A stretch of DNA of 64,000 bases from the NCBI RefSeq assembly GCF_009796745.1, contig NZ_CP047024.1, positions 1,736,001-1,800,000 on the forward strand, read 5' to 3'. This document shows positions 17,208 to 26,816 of the stretch, one piece after another (position 1 is the stretch's first letter; every line of letters starts with the position of its first letter). The DNA comes from Paraglaciecola sp. L1A13 (GTDB lineage: Bacteria; Pseudomonadota; Gammaproteobacteria; Enterobacterales; Alteromonadaceae). The notes below the pieces were generated by a model. That model was not told the origin of the DNA. It did no database searches and worked only from the letters and a program-made list of their open reading frames with translations. Made by a program: the position numbers and the translations under genes.

Positions 17208-18587
17208 TTATTCGCCGAATGCACCTGCAGCGCCTGGGAAAACAACCGGACTTTCTGAACCGTCTTTACTGACGCTAGCGACACCAAAGAAATAATTATC
17301 AATTACGACATTTTCCAAGGTGTATTTATTCACATTGCCGACGTAACGGCTAAACTGCCATTGCGGGGCATCAGTATAACGCCAGTATATTTTATATCCT
17401 TTTAGTTGTGGATTTTGTTCGGCAGACAATGCATCCCAATTTAGCGATGTGCTTGGCTGAACCGCGCCTTTAATCTGTACGTTCGCGGGAGGCGAAGGAG
17501 CCCAAGCCATACCTGCAAGTGATACTGCATTCAACGCCGTTAATTTTGCTGCATAAGCAAAGTTCACCCCTGCAATGGTATCGCCGTATTCAATACCATT
17601 TTCGGTGCGCAAATCCTGATGTTGACGATGATAATTCTCGTTGGTTTCCATAATGCGTACCCCAGGGTAACCAAGATCGTTGAAGGGGCGATGGTGTCCA
17701 CCACGTCCAAATCTGTCTAAGCGGTAAATCACCATCGTGTCTAAATTAGGAATGTAGCGGTCTGCCATCCAATCAATATAACGGGCTAAATTACGGCTCG
17801 GAGAATCTACTTCACCACCGGTAAAACGCCTAGTACGTGCTTCTTCTGGGGTTTCCGTTTGACGTGTACCTTCAGCGAATATGCGAGCGGTAGTATTGTT
17901 AATCACGCCATTTATACCTTCAATATTACCGATCATGTCATTATTGAGCACCGCTTTTATCCGCCAACCGTCTTTTTGAGCTTGTTGAGCCAATATTTTT
18001 CCGCCAAAAAGACCTTGCTCTTCACCCGCTAGAGCAGCATAAACTATGCTCCCTGAAAATTGATACTGACTAAGCACGCGCGCTGCCTCTAACGTACCGG
18101 CAATGCCCGATGCATTATCATTCGCGCCTGGCGAAACCGACGTTGTATTCATGACATCAGATACCCGAGAATCAATATCGCCAGACATCATGACATATCG
18201 GTCAGGGTCGTGATTGCCGCGCTGCACAGCAATGACACTGACGACTTCGGTGGCGTTAGGTATACGCGGTTCACCGCTTATGGTTTCTGCTTGATAATAC
18301 ACTTCTAAACAGCCATTACATGCCTTAGAAATGGCTTCAAATTCGCTTTTTATCCAGCGCCGCGCTGCGCCAATACCTTGTGTTTCAGATTGGGTGTCAG
18401 ACAATGTGTGGCGGGTGCCAAACCCTACAAGCGTCCGAATATCCTGTTCTATACGCTTGGCGGATACCTTTTTGGCGATATCATGTAACTTCGCTTGATC
18501 CTGATAACTCGGGGCAGTTTGTCCCTGGCTGTGAGTACTTAAAAAGCATAGAGCCAAGCTCAAAGTGGCGATGGGGAGACGTTTCAT
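17208..18587 (-). CDS. Secreted M28 family metallopeptidase with C-terminal Fn3-like domain
   Basis: 459 residues with a cleavable signal peptide (MKRLPIATLSLALCFLSTHS, cut near QGQT). The two-zinc M28 core shows PGANDNASG (Asp157), AGEEQGLFGG (Glu189/190) and NNDMIGN (Asp217), with a late His in the YHRQHQD stretch. The usual first ligand motif HxD reads SGDIDSR at 135-141, so Asp137 replaces His. The last 90 residues (VQIKGAVQPSTSLNWDALSA onward) look like a fibronectin type III domain. It is predicted to be exported and to release N-terminal amino acids from peptides. AAGAGG five bases before the ATG fixes the start; a terminator follows. Confidence 0.88.
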   Translation of the reverse strand: MKRLPIATLSLALCFLSTHSQGQTAPSYQDQAKLHDIAKKVSAKRIEQDIRTLVGFGTRHTLSDTQSETQGIGAARRWIKSEFEAISKACNGCLEVYYQAETISGEPRIPNATEVVSVIAVQRGNHDPDRYVMMSGDIDSRVSDVMNTTSVSPGANDNASGIAGTLEAARVLSQYQFSGSIVYAALAGEEQGLFGGKILAQQAQKDGWRIKAVLNNDMIGNIEGINGVINNTTARIFAEGTRQTETPEEARTRRFTGGEVDSPSRNLARYIDWMADRYIPNLDTMVIYRLDRFGRGGHHRPFNDLGYPGVRIMETNENYHRQHQDLRTENGIEYGDTIAGVNFAYAAKLTALNAVSLAGMAWAPSPPANVQIKGAVQPSTSLNWDALSAEQNPQLKGYKIYWRYTDAPQWQFSRYVGNVNKYTLENVVIDNYFFGVASVSKDGSESPVVFPGAAGAFGE

Positions 18588-18830
18588 TCGTACCTCTTCT
18601 CGTTATGTAGATAGTGTATGGTTGGCTATGTTATCTAGTTTTTACGATCACAACGCGATGAATACGCTAAGTACCTCAGAATAAAAGATGAGTGGCTATT
18701 TAATCCATAAGGTTAATGTGAGATGGATCAATCCTTTGCGGTACTTTTTCGTTTTCGTTTTTGTTTTCGTTATTTATAGAGCATCACGTTACAATGTTAC
18801 TGGAAACAAAGTGGGTATAAATGGAGTTAC

Positions 18831-21800
18831 ATGTTGATTAGGTGTTGCGGTATTGGGGTCGGTATCTGGATGTTGTTAAATCCACTGCTTTCGTTAGCGT
18901 CGTCAGATTCAATATTACCAGAGCTTAAGGCGCCTGTTTTTTCTCAATTATCGACTAAAAATGGATTGAGTCAAGACACAATAAATGTCATGCAAGTCGA
19001 TTCTCAGGGTTTTTTATGGCTGGGGACAGACACCGGTCTCAATCGCTATGACGGGTATCAAGTTGATGTAATCGAACCATCAGGTATCGCTTTGGACGGT
19101 AAAACGATCAACGATTTATTTCAGGACCGCCATGGGGATTTGTGGATAGCAACCTTTAGCGCTGGTGTATTTAAGCTCGATTTAACCAGCGGAGAAGCCT
19201 CACTAATAGACGCGCGAAAATCTCGCGTCATACCCGATTGGCAGCAGAGCGTTAATGGGATTGCTGAGGATGAGCATGGCAATATATGGCTTGGGCTTGA
19301 TGAGCAAGTTTTGCAGTATGATCAGCAGAGCCAAACCGTAAGAAGCGTTTTCTCGCTCGCAGAAGATAAAATCGAAAAAGGCAATTTCATTCGCGCGCTA
19401 ACATGGTCTGGGGATTTACTGTTCATTGGAACCAGTGAAGGATTATATGCCTATTCAAAGTCTCAAGACAAAACCACTGATTTAGGTGTGCTATTCGCTG
19501 AATTTGAGAATGAAGATCAGCGAAATGTAAAATCTTTTTACGCTGATGAACAGCGTAACCAGCTCATGATTGGCACCGTTAACGGCCTATATGCCCTATC
19601 ACTCACGCAAATACAACAATACATCGATCATGGTCGTCAACTAGAACCCTTATCTGTGCTCGTTGAAAGTCGGAATATTTGGCGTATTCGCAGTACGGAC
19701 AATACCCATTTTTACCTGCCGACTGACTACGGTGTGTTCACTTACGATGCACAGGAGGGTAAGACAAGTCATTTGTTGTTGCCAACTGATAGTCGCTTGA
19801 ATCTATCTACAGATGTGGTCTACGACGTGACATTCGATGGGAAGCAAAATTTATGGCTGGGTACGATATCTGACGGCGCTTTGCACTGGGTGCAAACGTC
19901 CCAGATATTTCATAATATATTTAATCTTCGCGGCGGTCGCTTTGAGAAAATTATTAGCGATAACAATGTATGGAGTTTATTGCAGGCTGACTCAAGTGGA
20001 TTCTGGGTCGGCACCGATAATGGCTTAAATTTCTATGCTAACGAAACAGGAGAGATTACCCAGTATTTAGTTGCTAATAGTGCTTTAGCGCAATATTCAG
20101 CCGCCAGTATTAATCAAGTTTTGGCTGCAGATCCCGGATATTTATGGCTGCTGACTGGGGATGGGGTGCGGCGTTTCAATATTGCTAGCGGAACGTTGGA
20201 GGCCATAACAGTAACCAATGAACAGCCCATCAACATTCAAAAAGGCTATATTTCTGATGGGATATCAGCCGAAAACGGTGATTTGTTTTTCATTTATGAG
20301 CAGGGGGTTTACCATTACGACACCCAAATTCAAGCGCTCATCCCTTTAACTAAATTGAACGCTCAACCAACAACTAAATTGATCCGTAGGTTACTTCCAC
20401 CTTTGCCTAGCGCGCCAAATAATATTGTGCTGAGTGTCTTAGGGGGCTTATATCAGTGGGATCCCAAGCAATCGAAATTAACGCTTATTCATCAATTGGA
20501 CAAAGAATATAGTGCCAACATATCGGCTGATGGATGGGTTTTGGACGACAACAATATATTGTGGATTAGCTATTCTGGATACGGATTAGTGGGGCTTGAT
20601 GGCGATACGTTTGAACAACGTTATCTGTTTGATAAAACGAATTTGCTACCTTCTAACAATATCTATAGTTTGCAGTTAGACAGTGCGGGGGATATTTGGA
20701 TAAGCTCCCATCATGGTTTACTTAAATTTGATCCTGAATCGAAAACGTTGCAGCGTTACGGGTACAATCACGGCTTGGTGAACGAAGAATTTAATCAAGG
20801 TGCCAACCTAAGGTTGGTCGACGGGCGCTTGGTCTTCGGCTCACCAAAAGGCTTGGTGTTTTTTGATCCTGCACAGTTACCGAATAAGCAACAGTCAAGC
20901 TTAACGCCTAAAATCACTGATATTAGCATTTCATCAGCGCCGTATTTTTCCGCTTTGAACGATCTAACAGGTAATACTGTTCATTTATCCCATAACGACC
21001 TGGGCCTAGACATTCGATTTTCTACCATGGAGTTCGACAGCCTGAATAGCACGCGCTATCAATATCGGCTGAGCGGTACTCGCGACATCAGCTATCCACT
21101 CACGTCCGAGCCCCATGTTTACTTCCCAAAATTAGAGCCAGGTTGGTATGAGTTTAGTGTATCGGCTGTCGGTATGTCGGGTGGCAAGGTTAGTCCTGAA
21201 GCTATAATCTTTATCGAGGTTGATTATGCTCCTTGGAACTCGCCGTTTGCGTATTTTTGCTATGCAGTGGTGATTAGTTTATTACTTTATTTACTCTGGT
21301 ACCGGCGTCGCTTGCAGGAAGTTAGACTTAGAGGTGCACATAGAGAAGCGTTGCAAAGTAAAGCTCGATTGTCACTTGCTTTACAGGCCAGTAATAGTGA
21401 CGTTTGGGAGTGGGACGAGGACAGTGATCGAATTCGTGCGTCTCGTATCCAACGAGAGTTGGGTTATAAAGAACAACGAGAGTCAGTCCCCAGAACTGAG
21501 CACTTAGCGCTGATCCATAATCGTGATCGTGAGGTTTATCTCGCGCGATGGCGTGCGTTTATTCATAGCCAGGATAAGTTGCTTGACGTGACTTATCGCA
21601 TGCGCTCGGTAAATGGTGATTGGCTATGGTATCGAGACGTCGGAAATATTACTGGCGGCTCAGCTGACGAGCATACACAAAAAGCGGTAGGTACGTATAC
21701 GAATGTGACAGAAACTATCATCGAACAAGAAGACTTGCGCTTATTTGGTGAAGCGTATAAACACACTCGGGACTGGGTGTTGGTGTGTAATCGCCACAGA

Positions 21801-23399
21801 ATTCCTTTAGCCGCAAACCAAGCATTTTGCGATACGTTTGGGATTGACGAACAAAACGATTTAGCGAGCCAATTACGCCATGTATATCGCGGTAAAGAAA
21901 CGGAATTATTGCGTTTTTGGTCAAAGTTGACAGAGCTTGAGGCAGGAAAAGACTGGCGCGGTGAAGACCAAATTATATTGCATAACCATGAAATTCGAGA
22001 TGTATTGGTATATATCAAAGCAGTGGCAAGTATCAATGATGTGAATGAAATTGATTCATTTCTTATTATTCTCAGTGATATTAGCGAGCATAAAAAAGCC
22101 CAGCAAGCACTGATGAAGTTAGCGAATTTCGATGCATTAACCGAGCTCCCCAATCGCACACTTCTGTTAGACCGGGTAAATCATGCTATCGATCAGGCCA
22201 AACGGTCTGGGCAAACATTGGGATTGTTTTTTATTGACCTAGACAAATTCAAACAAGTGAATGATAGTTTAGGCCATCGAGCAGGCGATACTTTATTGCA
22301 AGAGATATCCGCTCGTTTGCTTAACTTACTGCGTAAAGAAGATACCATCGCGCGCTTAGGTGGTGACGAATTCGTAGTACTGATAGAGAACGTGCCAGGA
22401 GTTGAGTCGCTTACCCACTTAGCCAGTCAAATTATCGACATTATCGATACCCCTGTGCAATTAGATAACAACGTGGTGAGTGTATCGTCGAGTATTGGTA
22501 TCGCGCTTTATCCTGAAGATGCGCAAAGTGCTGAAGGGTTGCTGCAAAATGCCGATATTGCCATGTACCACGCTAAAGAAAATGGACGCGGCATCTTTCA
22601 GTTTTTTACCGCAAAGATGAATCTTGTAGCCCAGCAAAGATTGGCATTAGAAAGCGATCTAAAGCAGGCGCATAACCAACAAAAATTTGAAAATTACTAT
22701 CAACCTATTGTCGATATCAGTCAAAATAAGGTGATCGGCTTCGAACTGCTTATGCGTTGGTTTACGAACATTGGTAGTGTCTCTCCCGGACGATTTATCC
22801 CAGTGGCTGAAGAGCTAGGCTTAATAGTAAGCATGACGTTGCAAGCAATGGAGCGGGCACTTCCCATGTTCAAGCATTGGCAAGATGTGGGCTTCAACGG
22901 GTATTTATCGATTAATCTTTCGGCTCGTCATTTCGAATCGTTGCAGTCAATAAACGATGTCATTGCGTTCTTAAATAAGAATCAATTGTCGGTCGATACG
23001 GTACGCTTTGAGATAACAGAAAGTGCATTAATGAAAGATTATCAAAAAGCCATTGTGTATATGAAACAGCTGCAGCAAACTGGTTTCATTATCGCGCTTG
23101 ATGATTTTGGTACCGGGTATTCATCGCTAAAATATCTCAAAGAATTTCCTCTTAGCATTATTAAAGTAGATAAAAGCTTTGTGGATGATATTGGCAAAAA
23201 TAAAAATAATGAGGCTTTAATCGAAACAATATTACGCATGGCAGAAAGTTTAGATATGTATTGTATTGCTGAAGGGATTGAAACCGTCGAACAAGTTGAA
23301 TTTTTCGAACGACATGCATGCCATTTTTTACAAGGCTACTACTTTTCGACGCCGGTGTCGCTCGTCGAAACTTATGCACTTATTGATAAGCGGTGGTAG
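18831..23399 (+). CDS. Hybrid sensor: beta-propeller, Y_Y_Y, TM, PAS, GGDEF and EAL domains
   Basis: 1522 residues. A signal peptide (about 1-24) precedes many propeller blades (FLWLGTDTGLNRYDG, NIWLGLDEQVLQYD) to about residue 690. A Y_Y_Y domain follows (about 700-790), then a TM helix near 803-823, PAS repeats with a PAC-like tail (DISEHKKAQQ), GGDEF and EAL. The cyclase signature GGDEF is intact at 1177-1181. An RxxD inhibitory site (RKED) sits five residues before it. The EAL domain keeps Glu1305 (FELLMRW), ITESAL, DDFGTGYSSLK near 1424 and AEGIET. Both c-di-GMP synthesis and breakdown are therefore possible. GGAG five bases before the ATG supports the start. Paralogous to the sensor at the left edge; ligand unknown. 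Confidence 0.93.
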   Translation: MLIRCCGIGVGIWMLLNPLLSLASSDSILPELKAPVFSQLSTKNGLSQDTINVMQVDSQGFLWLGTDTGLNRYDGYQVDVIEPSGIALDGKTINDLFQDRHGDLWIATFSAGVFKLDLTSGEASLIDARKSRVIPDWQQSVNGIAEDEHGNIWLGLDEQVLQYDQQSQTVRSVFSLAEDKIEKGNFIRALTWSGDLLFIGTSEGLYAYSKSQDKTTDLGVLFAEFENEDQRNVKSFYADEQRNQLMIGTVNGLYALSLTQIQQYIDHGRQLEPLSVLVESRNIWRIRSTDNTHFYLPTDYGVFTYDAQEGKTSHLLLPTDSRLNLSTDVVYDVTFDGKQNLWLGTISDGALHWVQTSQIFHNIFNLRGGRFEKIISDNNVWSLLQADSSGFWVGTDNGLNFYANETGEITQYLVANSALAQYSAASINQVLAADPGYLWLLTGDGVRRFNIASGTLEAITVTNEQPINIQKGYISDGISAENGDLFFIYEQGVYHYDTQIQALIPLTKLNAQPTTKLIRRLLPPLPSAPNNIVLSVLGGLYQWDPKQSKLTLIHQLDKEYSANISADGWVLDDNNILWISYSGYGLVGLDGDTFEQRYLFDKTNLLPSNNIYSLQLDSAGDIWISSHHGLLKFDPESKTLQRYGYNHGLVNEEFNQGANLRLVDGRLVFGSPKGLVFFDPAQLPNKQQSSLTPKITDISISSAPYFSALNDLTGNTVHLSHNDLGLDIRFSTMEFDSLNSTRYQYRLSGTRDISYPLTSEPHVYFPKLEPGWYEFSVSAVGMSGGKVSPEAIIFIEVDYAPWNSPFAYFCYAVVISLLLYLLWYRRRLQEVRLRGAHREALQSKARLSLALQASNSDVWEWDEDSDRIRASRIQRELGYKEQRESVPRTEHLALIHNRDREVYLARWRAFIHSQDKLLDVTYRMRSVNGDWLWYRDVGNITGGSADEHTQKAVGTYTNVTETIIEQEDLRLFGEAYKHTRDWVLVCNRHRIPLAANQAFCDTFGIDEQNDLASQLRHVYRGKETELLRFWSKLTELEAGKDWRGEDQIILHNHEIRDVLVYIKAVASINDVNEIDSFLIILSDISEHKKAQQALMKLANFDALTELPNRTLLLDRVNHAIDQAKRSGQTLGLFFIDLDKFKQVNDSLGHRAGDTLLQEISARLLNLLRKEDTIARLGGDEFVVLIENVPGVESLTHLASQIIDIIDTPVQLDNNVVSVSSSIGIALYPEDAQSAEGLLQNADIAMYHAKENGRGIFQFFTAKMNLVAQQRLALESDLKQAHNQQKFENYYQPIVDISQNKVIGFELLMRWFTNIGSVSPGRFIPVAEELGLIVSMTLQAMERALPMFKHWQDVGFNGYLSINLSARHFESLQSINDVIAFLNKNQLSVDTVRFEITESALMKDYQKAIVYMKQLQQTGFIIALDDFGTGYSSLKYLKEFPLSIIKVDKSFVDDIGKNKNNEALIETILRMAESLDMYCIAEGIETVEQVEFFERHACHFLQGYYFSTPVSLVETYALIDKRW

Positions 23400-23525
23400 G
23401 TTGTTAATCGCTTAGAACAGTGAATGGAAAATCGCTAGCGCTTGGCAGAAATACTGAATTCTAAGAAGTTTTTATACTCACAGGGCTCGCTGTCATTGTT
23501 CGTTTTCACTTACGTGCATTGTTTG

Positions 23526-24030
23526 TTAGAAACCTTGTTGCGGATCCATCTGCGTTGAACGACTATCAATTAGCCTTTCATCGGGACTGCCCATAAATAG
23601 CTTACCGAGTATGCGCGAATCGCTACTGATATGCACTTTAGAAGGTGTGTTTGTCACGGTACATACAGCACCGATTACGATATTTCCATAAACAGTGGTG
23701 TGTCCGGTTTGTATGACATTTCGCCTGAATGTCTTGATATTTTCAGTTACTAGCACATTATAAAGTGTGACATCGCCGCCCTCAGTGCGAATAGATCCTA
23801 GCACTACACTTTCTTTGCCTAAGGATATATAACGCATTTTTAGTGCGAATGTTTGACTTCATATGAAGGTTGGTAGCACGTGTAATCACCCCACTTATTG
23901 ATGCTATCTGATTTACCACGTCACCTAATCGCAGTGCAATATCGCCGTTAACAGAACGTAATGGTGTTAACGGATGGCGGTTATTTTTAAATGGGGATAT
24001 CTTGTCATAACCAGATGTTGCGAAAAACGT
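23526..24030 (-). pseudogene. Decayed VNGDI-repeat (beta-helix-like) protein gene
   Basis: Two minus-strand frames together read as one repeat protein. Upstream (about 24030-23850): LRSVNGDIALRLGDVV, then NQIASISGVITRATN. Downstream (23837-23526): VVLGSIRTEGGDVTLYNVL, then ENIKTF and TTVYGNIVIGAVCTV. The pattern of short beta repeats with VNGDI-like turns is shared across the two, so a frameshift near 23840 split the gene. The upstream part has no signal peptide or start and soon meets a stop. Translation of the 103-aa downstream piece lacks a ribosome binding site. I infer a dead gene for a right-handed beta-helix surface or cytoskeletal-type protein. Confidence 0.55.
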
Positions 24031-24449
24031 GTAACTATTTTTTTAAATTATAATTAATAAGAATAGATGGTAAAACGACATAGTATTGATATTGAGCGAA
24101 ATCTACTAATAGTTGGTCAAAACAAATATCCAACCTATTTATGAATTAGCGCATGTGCAAATTTATGAAGAAGATACCATTGTATTTTTAGGGAATATGC
24201 ATTCAGCCTATTCGCTAAATTTGATACACATACTTAGTTTTGGTTGTATAAGCGTCATGTCACTAATTGCCGTTACAACCGATTTGGGTAGAATATAGGT
24301 GTAGGCTAGCGTAGACGGATTGATGCCCATGAGCGAGGGCATAACGTAACCAATATACCCACTATGAAAATGTTATCCCAAGTACGTTCATTTATGTCAA
24401 TATACTGTTTTTGATAGGCTTTATCTAAGTTTACCCTAAGAGGTGCGTC
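24031..24449. other. Intergenic region before the PhyH gene
   Basis: AT-rich, with no supported gene. A 61-codon plus-strand frame (24113-24298, TTG start) has no ribosome binding site. The last 40 bases hold AAGAGGTG, the ribosome binding site of the next gene. No clear terminator or promoter is seen. Confidence 0.5.
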
Positions 24450-25277
24450 ATGCTTTCTACTGAGCAACAACAGCATTTTATATCGGCCGGCTATGTTGTA
24501 CTACATGAGTTTTTTGCTGAATCTGAAATGATTGCGCTTAAAAAAGAAGCCCAGAACATTGTTGAACAATTCGACTCTCGTTCAACGCGATCGGTTTTTT
24601 CTACTCAAGACCAAAGTAAAAGTCGTGATGATTACTTCCTACAATCTGGGGACAAAGTTCGCTGTTTTTTCGAGGAAGAAGCGTTTGATCAAAGCGGCGA
24701 GTTAAAGCAAGCGAAAGCCGTTAGTATTAATAAGATTGGTCATGCACTTCACGTACTAAACCCCGTGTTTAAGAAATTTAGTCATGATCTGCGCATTCGC
24801 CAAGTAGCCAAAGATGTCGGCTTGATAGAACCACAAATACATCAGTCGATGTATATTTTTAAACAGCCTAAAATCGGTGGCGTAATTAGATGGCACCAAG
24901 ACGGGACCTATTTTTTAAGTGATCCACTCTCCGTCGTTACGTTTTGGTTTGCAGTCGAAGATGCGACTATAGAAAACGGCTGTTTACAGATTAAAGCCGA
25001 TGGCAGCGACACGCCACTGCGTGAACAGTTTGTGCGTTACGCAGATGATAGCACTGACTTGAAAGTACTTGATTCAACACCTTGGCCTAAGGATGAGGAA
25101 GCACAGCCACTAGAGGTAACAAAAGGATCGCTCGTGGTATTTGATGGTTTGTTACCACACTTCAGTGCGCCGAACCGCTCAGACAAATCTCGTCACGCAT
25201 TTACCTTGCATATGACATGTGCGACAACTCAATACGACCCGCTTAATTGGTTACAAGCAAAACCGATTCCAGTGTAA
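24450..25277 (+). CDS. Phytanoyl-CoA dioxygenase (PhyH) family protein
   Basis: A 275-residue non-haem Fe(II)/2-oxoglutarate dioxygenase. The iron-binding HxD is at His149/Asp151 (IRWHQDGTYF). The distal His is probably 237 (LLPHFSAPNRS), and the 2-oxoglutarate-binding Arg is probably 248 (KSRHAF). Length and the opening block (QQHFISAGYVVLHEFF) resemble the PHYHD1 branch rather than the long-chain acyl-CoA hydroxylases. AAGAGGTG four bases before the ATG is a good ribosome binding site. It converges with ppiC. Substrate unknown. Confidence 0.88.
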   Translation: MLSTEQQQHFISAGYVVLHEFFAESEMIALKKEAQNIVEQFDSRSTRSVFSTQDQSKSRDDYFLQSGDKVRCFFEEEAFDQSGELKQAKAVSINKIGHALHVLNPVFKKFSHDLRIRQVAKDVGLIEPQIHQSMYIFKQPKIGGVIRWHQDGTYFLSDPLSVVTFWFAVEDATIENGCLQIKADGSDTPLREQFVRYADDSTDLKVLDSTPWPKDEEAQPLEVTKGSLVVFDGLLPHFSAPNRSDKSRHAFTLHMTCATTQYDPLNWLQAKPIPV

Positions 25278-25300
25278 TTTCGATTGGGCTTTGTCTGTTT

Positions 25301-25576
25301 TTAATTTCGATAGAGGGTTTTAATTAGATGAAAACCGAATTGAGTTTTAACCGGCCCATGGACCGTTAACACCTCTTTTTTGAAAACCACATTGTCAAAA
25401 GCCTTCACCATGGTTCCTGGACTAAATTCGCCTAAGTCTCCGCCTTTTTTCCCCGACGGACAAAGTGAGTGTTTTTTAGCTAATTGCGAAAAATTGCCCC
25501 CCTTGTCTAGTTGTTCTTTGAGTTGTAAAGCTTCTTTTTCGGTTTTTACCAATATGTGGCATGCGCCTGCTTTCAT
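25301..25576 (-). CDS. ppiC: Peptidyl-prolyl cis-trans isomerase C (parvulin)
   Basis: A 91-residue single-domain parvulin, nearly the size of E. coli PpiC (93 aa). Family landmarks are [49 protein letters not shown] and the C-terminal TQFGFHLIK. It isomerises peptide bonds before proline in the cytoplasm. It is a single gene, convergent with the PhyH gene and 23 bp from its stop. Confidence 0.95.
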   Translation of the reverse strand: MKAGACHILVKTEKEALQLKEQLDKGGNFSQLAKKHSLCPSGKKGGDLGEFSPGTMVKAFDNVVFKKEVLTVHGPVKTQFGFHLIKTLYRN

Positions 25577-25990
25577 TTCGGTTAGCCTCTTAATGATAGT
25601 GAGAATAAATACCTGCCGTTGGTTAGGTAAACGAACTATGGGTACTGAAAATAAACTTATTTTATGTAGTTTATCATTGTCATAGCATGCTGGGTCAGCA
25701 ATAAAAGTAATTAGTTAGCAACAACGCTCTGTGCACGCTGCGTATGCTAAGGGCAGTGCAAAATTCAGAGGGTGTGTTTTACTAACTGCCTAGTGAGGCT
25801 TATATGCAAAACCCATAAGGTAAAGCCCATTAGTATCGGATATTATATATTACTCGGTTACGTTTAGATTTAGCATTGTGCGGTTACCCAAAGTATTTTA
25901 TAAAAAGTCTTTCTATGAAGTTAGTGTTCCTCTGTTAAGTTTGATCCAACGATGTTTTAATTAAATGTAATGCATAAAAGATAAGGAACA
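25577..25990. other. Intergenic region between ppiC and the aldolase-fold gene
   Basis: About 410 bp between divergent genes. Neither strand holds a credible coding frame. The right end is AT-rich and should contain the promoter of the 25991 operon, with AAGGA just before the ATG. No palindrome or riboswitch-like fold stands out by eye. Confidence 0.5.
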
Positions 25991-26761
25991 ATGGTGTTTG
26001 CGTTAACGAATATAAGTTTAAAGGGCAAGGTCTCAGCACCAGAGTGGCAGACTCGAATAGATTTAGCCGCATGTTATCGGTTAGTCGCTGATTTTCGCTG
26101 GGGGGATTTAATTTACACCCATATTTCGGCTCGTATTCCGGGGACGGATGAATACCTTATAAACCCCTTTGGTTTAACGTTTGAAGAAGTCACCGCGTCG
26201 AATTTAGTTAAGGTTGACTTAGATGGCAACATTCTTGATAGCTCTCCTTATTCAATTAACCCTGCAGGGTTCACAATTCATAGCGCTATTCATGCAGTGC
26301 GTCATGACGCTCAGTGTGTCATTCATCTACATACAAAAGCGACCATCAGCGTAGCGAGCCTACAAGGTGGACTCAAACCATGGAGTCAGTACGCAATGTT
26401 TTCGCTGTCATCTATGAGCTATCACGCGTATGAAGGGTTAGCGGTAAATGTAGATGAGAAGAAACGATTGCAAGACGATTTGGCGGACAACAACCATATG
26501 TTGTTGCATAACCATGGTGGACTCACTTTAGGCCCTACCGTAGGCGATGCTTTTATGCGTTTCTATGATTTGCAGCGTGCCTGCGAAATTCAAATGGCGT
26601 TATTGCAAGCTAATCAATCTGTGATTGAGATAGCTCAGCCCATTGTGGATGGCATATATGCTCAGGCAAATGTCGTGCACGGGGGGGAAACAGGTGGGCA
26701 AAAAGCTTGGCCAGCCATGTTGCGTAAGGCTTATAAACTCGATCCTAAATTTTGCGAATAG
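25991..26761 (+). CDS. Class II aldolase/adducin-fold protein
   Basis: A 256-residue class II aldolase fold. The zinc histidines are visible as VIHLHTKA (His112, His114) and LLHNHGG (His173/175). The block that carries the catalytic Glu in L-fuculose-phosphate aldolase (S-S-E) reads NPAGFTIHSAIH here, with Gly at that position. That points to the adducin-like branch rather than a working retro-aldolase. AAGGA three bases before the ATG gives the start. It lies 55 bp upstream of the enolase-superfamily gene on the same strand, so the two probably form an operon. Reaction unknown. Confidence 0.85.
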   Translation: MVFALTNISLKGKVSAPEWQTRIDLAACYRLVADFRWGDLIYTHISARIPGTDEYLINPFGLTFEEVTASNLVKVDLDGNILDSSPYSINPAGFTIHSAIHAVRHDAQCVIHLHTKATISVASLQGGLKPWSQYAMFSLSSMSYHAYEGLAVNVDEKKRLQDDLADNNHMLLHNHGGLTLGPTVGDAFMRFYDLQRACEIQMALLQANQSVIEIAQPIVDGIYAQANVVHGGETGGQKAWPAMLRKAYKLDPKFCE

Positions 26762-26816
26762 GCTCCTTTTTAAAGACCCGTGCAAATTTTAAATTTACTT
26801 TTCAGGAACATATTAA

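Noticed and set aside
18745..18775. Short GTTTTCGTTTTTG repeats upstream of the 18831 sensor
   Set aside because: Low-complexity T-rich stretch with imperfect units; no evidence of a functional repeat or CRISPR.
21593..22159. 188-codon minus-strand ORF inside the sensor gene
   Set aside because: Antisense shadow of PAS and GGDEF coding sequence, with no ribosome binding site or motif.
24113..24298. 61-codon plus-strand ORF from a TTG before the PhyH gene
   Set aside because: Some stretches look protein-like, but there is no ribosome binding site, no recognised motif and it starts at TTG in an AT-rich gap.
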